A stretch of 33,207 nucleotides of DNA from Dehalococcoidia bacterium (GTDB lineage Bacteria > Chloroflexota > Dehalococcoidia > Tepidiformales > Tepidiformaceae), in NCBI GenBank assembly GCA_009839725.1, contig VXPF01000152.1, positions 1-33,207 of the forward strand, given 5' to 3'. This document shows, in pieces, positions 29,893 through 33,207 of the stretch (its first letter is position 1; every line of letters begins with the position of its first letter). The notes beneath the pieces are model-generated. The model worked only from the letters and a program-made list of their open reading frames with translations. It was not told where the DNA came from and did not search any database. Made by a program: the position numbers and the translations under genes.

Positions 29893-31109
29893 CCCGGGGA
29901 GGCGCGGGCAGGGGAGCGCGTGAGCGTCTCGCGCACGAGCAGGAGCATCACGGCAGCCCCGAGGAGACCCACCCCGCCGGTCGCGACGGCGGCCGTTCCC
30001 AGCGTGAGCGCTCCCGCCAGGGCTCCAACCGCCACGGGCGCTGCGACGGCGCCACTGTCCCCGACGAAGCGCCAGAGGCCGAGGAACTCGCCCGTGGCGT
30101 CGCGGGGAGCAAGGTCGGCGCCGAGGGTCATGACGGCGCCGCTCCCGAGTCCGTTTCCGAAGCCGGAGAGCAGCCCGACCAGCAGGAACGACACGAAGTC
30201 GCCCGTGAGGGGGAAGAGGATGAGGCTCGCGGAGAGCACGACCAGGCTGGGCACAATCGCCCACTTGCGGCCCCAGCGATCCATGACCATGCCCACGGGA
30301 TAGAACAGGACCATGTCGACGGCGGAGGCGAGGCCGAAGACGAGGCCGATCTCGTCGACGCTGAGGCCGATGTCGGCGCCCCAGACGGGGATGAGGAACT
30401 GGCGGCCGTGGCGGATCAGGACGAGGGTGATGGCGACCGGCCCCGCCACGAGCAGGCTGCGGCGCTCGGCGAGGGCCACGGCCCGCAGCCCAATGTGGGA
30501 CCGGGCGGGCGTGTCGGGACCGGCTGCCTCTGGCTGGCGGAGGCGGGTCGCGACGAAGAGGGCGGCGGCTCCGACCACGCCTGCCTGGGCGAAGAACACC
30601 GCCTCCAGCCCCGCGGCCTCGCCGAGGAAGCCGCCGATGATCGGCCCGGTGAAGACGCCGACCCGGGTGAGTCCCCCGACGAGGGAGCGGGCGCGCCCTC
30701 GATACTCGATGGGCACGGTCTCGGTCATGTAGGCGAGGCGGGAGACGTGCCAGAGGGCGAAGGCGAGGCCGTTCAGCAGGACGAACAGACCGAGGACGGC
30801 CGGTCCCGAGCTGAAGCCCATGGCCGCCGCCGTGGCGGCCGTCAGGAGGACGCCGGCGGTCATGGTGGCGCGCCCGCCGAGGCGGCGCGTGATCAGCCCC
30901 GCCGGGACGTCGCCGATCATCGAGCCCGCGCCGCGGGCGGCGACGATGAGGCCGACGATGACCACGACCGCCCCGAGCTCGTCGGCGAAGAGGGGAATGA
31001 CGGGGATGACCATCCACTGGCCGATGCCGAAGAGCAGGGCTGGCAGGTAGACGCCGCCGATCAACGAGCGGAGCTGGAACGAGCCCGCCTGACCGGGGAC
31101 AACGCGCAT
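29889..31109 (-). CDS. Major facilitator superfamily transporter
   Basis: This 406-aa protein has 12 predicted membrane helices. MFS motif A-like loops appear in each half: GDVPAGLITRRLGGRATM between helices 2 and 3, and YPVGMVMDRWGRKWAIV between helices 8 and 9. That places it among drug/H+ or metabolite antiporter-type exporters, but the substrate is unknown. ATG 31109 has no Shine-Dalgarno sequence; instead TAGGCT lies exactly 6 nt upstream, suggesting a leaderless mRNA. It is divergent from tRNA-Pro. Confidence 0.9.
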   Translation of the reverse strand: MRVVPGQAGSFQLRSLIGGVYLPALLFGIGQWMVIPVIPLFADELGAVVVIVGLIVAARGAGSMIGDVPAGLITRRLGGRATMTAGVLLTAATAAAMGFSSGPAVLGLFVLLNGLAFALWHVSRLAYMTETVPIEYRGRARSLVGGLTRVGVFTGPIIGGFLGEAAGLEAVFFAQAGVVGAAALFVATRLRQPEAAGPDTPARSHIGLRAVALAERRSLLVAGPVAITLVLIRHGRQFLIPVWGADIGLSVDEIGLVFGLASAVDMVLFYPVGMVMDRWGRKWAIVPSLVVLSASLILFPLTGDFVSFLLVGLLSGFGNGLGSGAVMTLGADLAPRDATGEFLGLWRFVGDSGAVAAPVAVGALAGALTLGTAAVATGGVGLLGAAVMLLLVRETLTRSPARASPG

Positions 31110-31115
31110 TGGGGA

Positions 31116-31121
31116 AGCCTA
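31116..31121 (-). promoter_or_regulatory. Candidate -10 box giving a leaderless MFS mRNA
   Basis: TAGGCT on the minus strand ends 6 nt before ATG 31109. A start site at the usual 7 nt past the box would fall on the A of the ATG. No -35 is apparent. Confidence 0.35.
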
Positions 31122-31154
31122 CGCGGGCCGGGCGAGGGTAGGAGGGGGATCGTG

Positions 31155-31160
31155 TACGCT
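31155..31160 (+). promoter_or_regulatory. Candidate -10 box of tRNA-Pro
   Basis: TACGCT lies 13 nt before the first base of the tRNA, the spacing expected for a short 5' leader. It follows the TAnnCT pattern seen at other genes in the window. Confidence 0.3.
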
Positions 31161-31173
31161 TCGATGGCCGCGT

Positions 31174-31250
31174 CGGGGCGTGGCGCAGCCTGGTAGCGCA
31201 CTTGACTGGGGGTCAAGAGGTCATCGGTTCAAATCCGGTCGCCCCGACCA
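31174..31250 (+). tRNA. tRNA-Pro (anticodon GGG)
   Basis: The 77-nt sequence folds as a complete cloverleaf: acceptor CGGGGCG/CGCCCCG, D stem GCGC/GCGC with GG in the loop, anticodon stem CTTGA/TCAAG around CTGGGGG (anticodon GGG), a 5-nt variable loop and the T arm ATCGG-TTCAAAT-CCGGT. Discriminator A and CCA are encoded. It reads the proline codons CCC and CCU. Confidence 0.97.
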
Positions 31251-31356
31251 GCTAGACCCCATAGGCGTAGAGAGATTTCCCGGGTCCGGGTGCCGCGCGA
31301 AGCGAGGCCCCACCCACTGTGAACCGCTAGACGCCCTGTACCTGTAATCGAACCGC

Positions 31357-31379
31357 AGGGGAAGCAGGGAGCTTCCCCT
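31357..31379 (+). promoter_or_regulatory. 9-bp hairpin in the leader of the LysM lipoprotein gene
   Basis: AGGGGAAGC, a 5-nt loop and GCTTCCCCT form a perfect 9-bp stem ending 17 nt before the TTG start codon. No T-run follows. It may affect translation initiation or be the end of the upstream tRNA transcript. The rest of the 146-nt gap 31251-31396 shows nothing else I can support. Confidence 0.35.
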
Positions 31380-31396
31380 CGAGATAGAGCTACATC

Positions 31397-32488
31397 TTGA
31401 AGTACGTCGTATTCGTAGTGCTGGTCGCTATCGTGGTGCTTGGCGGCGCCGTCGCCTGCGAGGAAGAGGAACAGGGGGCCCGTCCCCTGCCGGGGACGCC
31501 GACGGCGACCGCGCCCCCGGAGACCCAGGCCCCACGACCGGCGGTTCAGACGACAACTCCCGTCTCAACCCAGACGCCAGCCTCCACGCCAACGGCAACG
31601 CAGGGGGGAGGGACGACGACCTACGTCGTACAGCCGGGAGATGTGTGCTGGCGGATCGCCGAGCAGTTCGGCATCTCGACCACGCGGCTGCTGGAGGCCA
31701 ACCCGCGAATCGATGATGACTGCAGGAACCTGCGGGTGGGGTGGGATCTGGAGATTCCCCCAGCCAGCCCGGTGGCTTCGACCCCGGAAGCCGCGGCCGC
31801 AAGCCCAACACCGCGGGCAACCGCCGCCTCGACTCCGACAAGGGTCGCCGAGGTGTCTTCGCAGGAACCGGAGTGGTGCGATGACCGTCCTTCGTGGTCG
31901 GGCGAGGCACGTGACCTGCTGGATGGGGCGAGGGGCTTCTACAGCCTCGACGCACTGAACGGCGACGGGCACCGCGACCACGTGCTCCCCTGGTCGGTGC
32001 TCTGCGAACTGGTCGACAGCGAGGCGGCGGCCCGCGCCGCCTACAACGACCTCCGCAACCTCGTACCAACCGTGGCCAGCTTCAACATCTCGAAGTCGGA
32101 CGACCTCGCGCACGAGTGGCTTCCCCGGTGGCGGTCGCGCGACGCAGAGGGCTACCGCGCCAACGCATGCGAGTACGCAACCCGCTACCGGGACACGGCC
32201 AATCGCTACGGCCACAGCCTCGGTACCTCCGAAACGCAGGCGCTGGGGACTGCGTGCTCGTCGACCACCCCGCCAGGCACAACGACTCCCGACCCCACGC
32301 CGACGCAAACCTCCAGCAGCACTACCAGGCGCACGTACTCGTCGTGTGCAGCGGCCGAAGCAGCGGGTGAGCCCAGGCAGCAGGGCTGCAGCCGTGGCAC
32401 ATGTCCCGGCGGGGGCAGGGGCTTCCCGGCGGAGATGGTGCCGAGCGCCCGGGACGGCGATAGCGACGGGGTCGTCTGCGAGGAGTGA
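31397..32488 (+). CDS. LysM / HNH-nuclease (DUF1524-like) / Excalibur surface lipoprotein
   Basis: This 363-aa protein is modular. A signal peptide ends in the lipobox LGGAVAC (Cys21). A Thr/Pro-rich linker runs to 75, and a LysM domain (76-121, YVVQPGD to LEIP) should bind peptidoglycan or related glycans. After a second Pro/Thr linker comes a domain (about 160-282) with RDHVLPWS (H194), [20 protein letters not shown] and HEWLP, the pattern of GmrSD/DUF1524-type HNH nucleases. After a Thr-rich linker, the C-terminus is an Excalibur motif (D353-G-D-S-D357-G-V-V-C-E), a presumed calcium loop. It is thus a wall-bound secreted nuclease, perhaps for DNA scavenging or defence (inference). The TTG start is unusual, and no good ribosome binding site is visible. 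Confidence 0.85.
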   Translation: MKYVVFVVLVAIVVLGGAVACEEEEQGARPLPGTPTATAPPETQAPRPAVQTTTPVSTQTPASTPTATQGGGTTTYVVQPGDVCWRIAEQFGISTTRLLEANPRIDDDCRNLRVGWDLEIPPASPVASTPEAAAASPTPRATAASTPTRVAEVSSQEPEWCDDRPSWSGEARDLLDGARGFYSLDALNGDGHRDHVLPWSVLCELVDSEAAARAAYNDLRNLVPTVASFNISKSDDLAHEWLPRWRSRDAEGYRANACEYATRYRDTANRYGHSLGTSETQALGTACSSTTPPGTTTPDPTPTQTSSSTTRRTYSSCAAAEAAGEPRQQGCSRGTCPGGGRGFPAEMVPSARDGDSDGVVCEE

Positions 32489-32493
32489 GCCCG

Positions 32494-33207
32494 TTAGAGC
32501 CCCAGTGACTCCGCCGTGCTCTCGACGTAGGCCACGACATCGTCGCGAATAGCGTCGGGAGTGTCGGTGGGGAGCATGAGGTGGCGGGGCATGGGGACGA
32601 GGCGGTGGACGCCAACCTCGGCGAAACGCTCGACGGCCTCGCGGTCGAGGCGGCCGCGGGGCGTGATCGATATCTCGAGCGGCCCGAGGTGGGCAGGCCG
32701 CTCGACCTTACCCGCCGTCTGCTTCAGGGTACGAACGGCGTCGGCGGCGCCCTCGACATCGAGCATGAAGCCGTACCAGCCGTCGCCCTGGGTGATGGTG
32801 CGGCGCATCGCGGCGGGCGAGTAGCCCCCGATCACGATGGGCGGGTGGGGCTGCTGGAGCGGGAGGGGGCGCGACTGGATGCCGGACAGGGTCGTGAAGC
32901 GGCCCTCGAAGGCAGGCTGCTCTTGCGTCCAGAGCGTGCGGATGACCTCGATGTGCTCGGACGTGCGGGCGCCGCGCTCCCGGAAGGGGACGCCGATCGC
33001 CTCGAACTCGCCTTCCACGGAGCCGACGCCCACGCCGAGGATGAGGCGCCCGCCGGAGAGCACGTCGATCCCGGCGAGCTCCTTGGCGAGCACGACGGGG
33101 TTGCGCTGGGGGAGGAGGAGGATGCCGCTCGCGAGCCGGACGCGCTCGGTGGCGCCGGCGAGGAAAGCGAGCGTCGCGACGGTATCGGCGAGGGGGGTGT
33201 CGGGGAC
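32494..33207 (-). CDS. LLM-class flavin-dependent oxidoreductase (5' part outside the window)
   Basis: A partial gene of 237 visible codons whose start lies beyond 33207; the frame is open to the window edge. It holds the LLM motifs GILLLPQRNPVV, the cofactor block AKELAGIDVLSGGRLILGVGVGSVEGEF, and PHPPIVIGGYSPAAMRRTITQGDGWYG. The GTG at 33093 lies inside the conserved block and cannot be the real start. It resembles the 6004-6861 and 26527-27369 proteins and would use F420 or FMN. It converges on the LysM lipoprotein gene with 5 nt between stops. Confidence 0.88.
   Translation of the reverse strand, partial: VPDTPLADTVATLAFLAGATERVRLASGILLLPQRNPVVLAKELAGIDVLSGGRLILGVGVGSVEGEFEAIGVPFRERGARTSEHIEVIRTLWTQEQPAFEGRFTTLSGIQSRPLPLQQPHPPIVIGGYSPAAMRRTITQGDGWYGFMLDVEGAADAVRTLKQTAGKVERPAHLGPLEISITPRGRLDREAVERFAEVGVHRLVPMPRHLMLPTDTPDAIRDDVVAYVESTAESLGL

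Noticed and set aside
27991-31017. 1008-codon minus-strand open frame
   Set aside because: It spans the amidohydrolase, membrane protein, xthA and MFS regions out of frame with all of them and shows only Arg/Pro/His-rich low-complexity sequence.
31174-31396. tRNA-Pro as an integration site for a mobile element
   Set aside because: I saw no repeat of the tRNA 3' end downstream and no integrase or phage genes in the window.

Overview
This is a high-GC bacterial chromosomal window with about 33 protein genes and one tRNA. It carries a housekeeping sigma factor, several flavin/F420-type (LLM) oxidoreductases, a Ddn-type F420 oxidoreductase, many family III (CaiB/BaiF) CoA-transferases and aminoglycoside-phosphotransferase-like kinases. 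That mixture is typical of heterotrophic Chloroflexota (Dehalococcoidia/SAR202/Tepidiformia-like) and less so of Actinobacteria. This placement is inferred from gene content; the window has no rRNA or other decisive marker.

Layout. 1-2093: a rhodanese, then a visibly AT-richer 421-aa protein ending in a HEPN-type RNxxxH motif, probably acquired. 2094-5975: the primary sigma factor, three tandem paralogous small membrane proteins on the minus strand, a NUDIX hydrolase and a small coiled-coil membrane protein. 6004-9256: an LLM oxidoreductase and a copper-handling operon (CtaG, SCO1, PCuAC) for cytochrome oxidase assembly, preceded by a perfect TGTGA-N6-TCACA palindrome. 9323-14288: an 820-aa fusion of two CaiB domains and a carboxyltransferase on the minus strand, divergent from an HSD10-like SDR. 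14322-17223: a possible 37-aa protein, a small membrane protein, a Ddn-type oxidoreductase, a crotonase and an HpaI-type aldolase. 17336-20075: two tandem APH-like kinases and a DinB-like protein. 20189-27369: a tight plus-strand operon (ferredoxin-reductase-like flavoprotein, APH kinase, CaiB, CaiB, DUF35, thiolase-like, LLM). 27435-29892: amidohydrolase, polytopic membrane protein and exonuclease III. 29889-33207: an MFS transporter, tRNA-Pro(GGG), a LysM/HNH/Excalibur lipoprotein and a truncated LLM gene.

How the genes may work together. The centre of the window looks like a catabolic island for acyl-CoA chemistry: CoA transfer (four CaiB domains), carboxylation, hydration, dehydrogenation, C-C cleavage (HpaI aldolase; DUF35 plus thiolase-like pair) and flavin-dependent oxidation. 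Substrates cannot be read from the sequence. The least described elements are the CaiB pairs in which one half has the catalytic Asp and the other does not, the 20189-27369 operon, the triplicated membrane proteins and the LysM-HNH-Excalibur lipoprotein.

Regulatory texture. Many genes have a TAnnCT or TAnnAT box 20-60 nt upstream. A few genes without a Shine-Dalgarno sequence have such a box exactly 6 nt before the start codon, which suggests leaderless mRNAs. Two strong hairpins without U-tracts lie at minus-strand gene ends. No stretch of more than 300 bases lacks a gene. I saw no CRISPR array, insertion sequence or rRNA.
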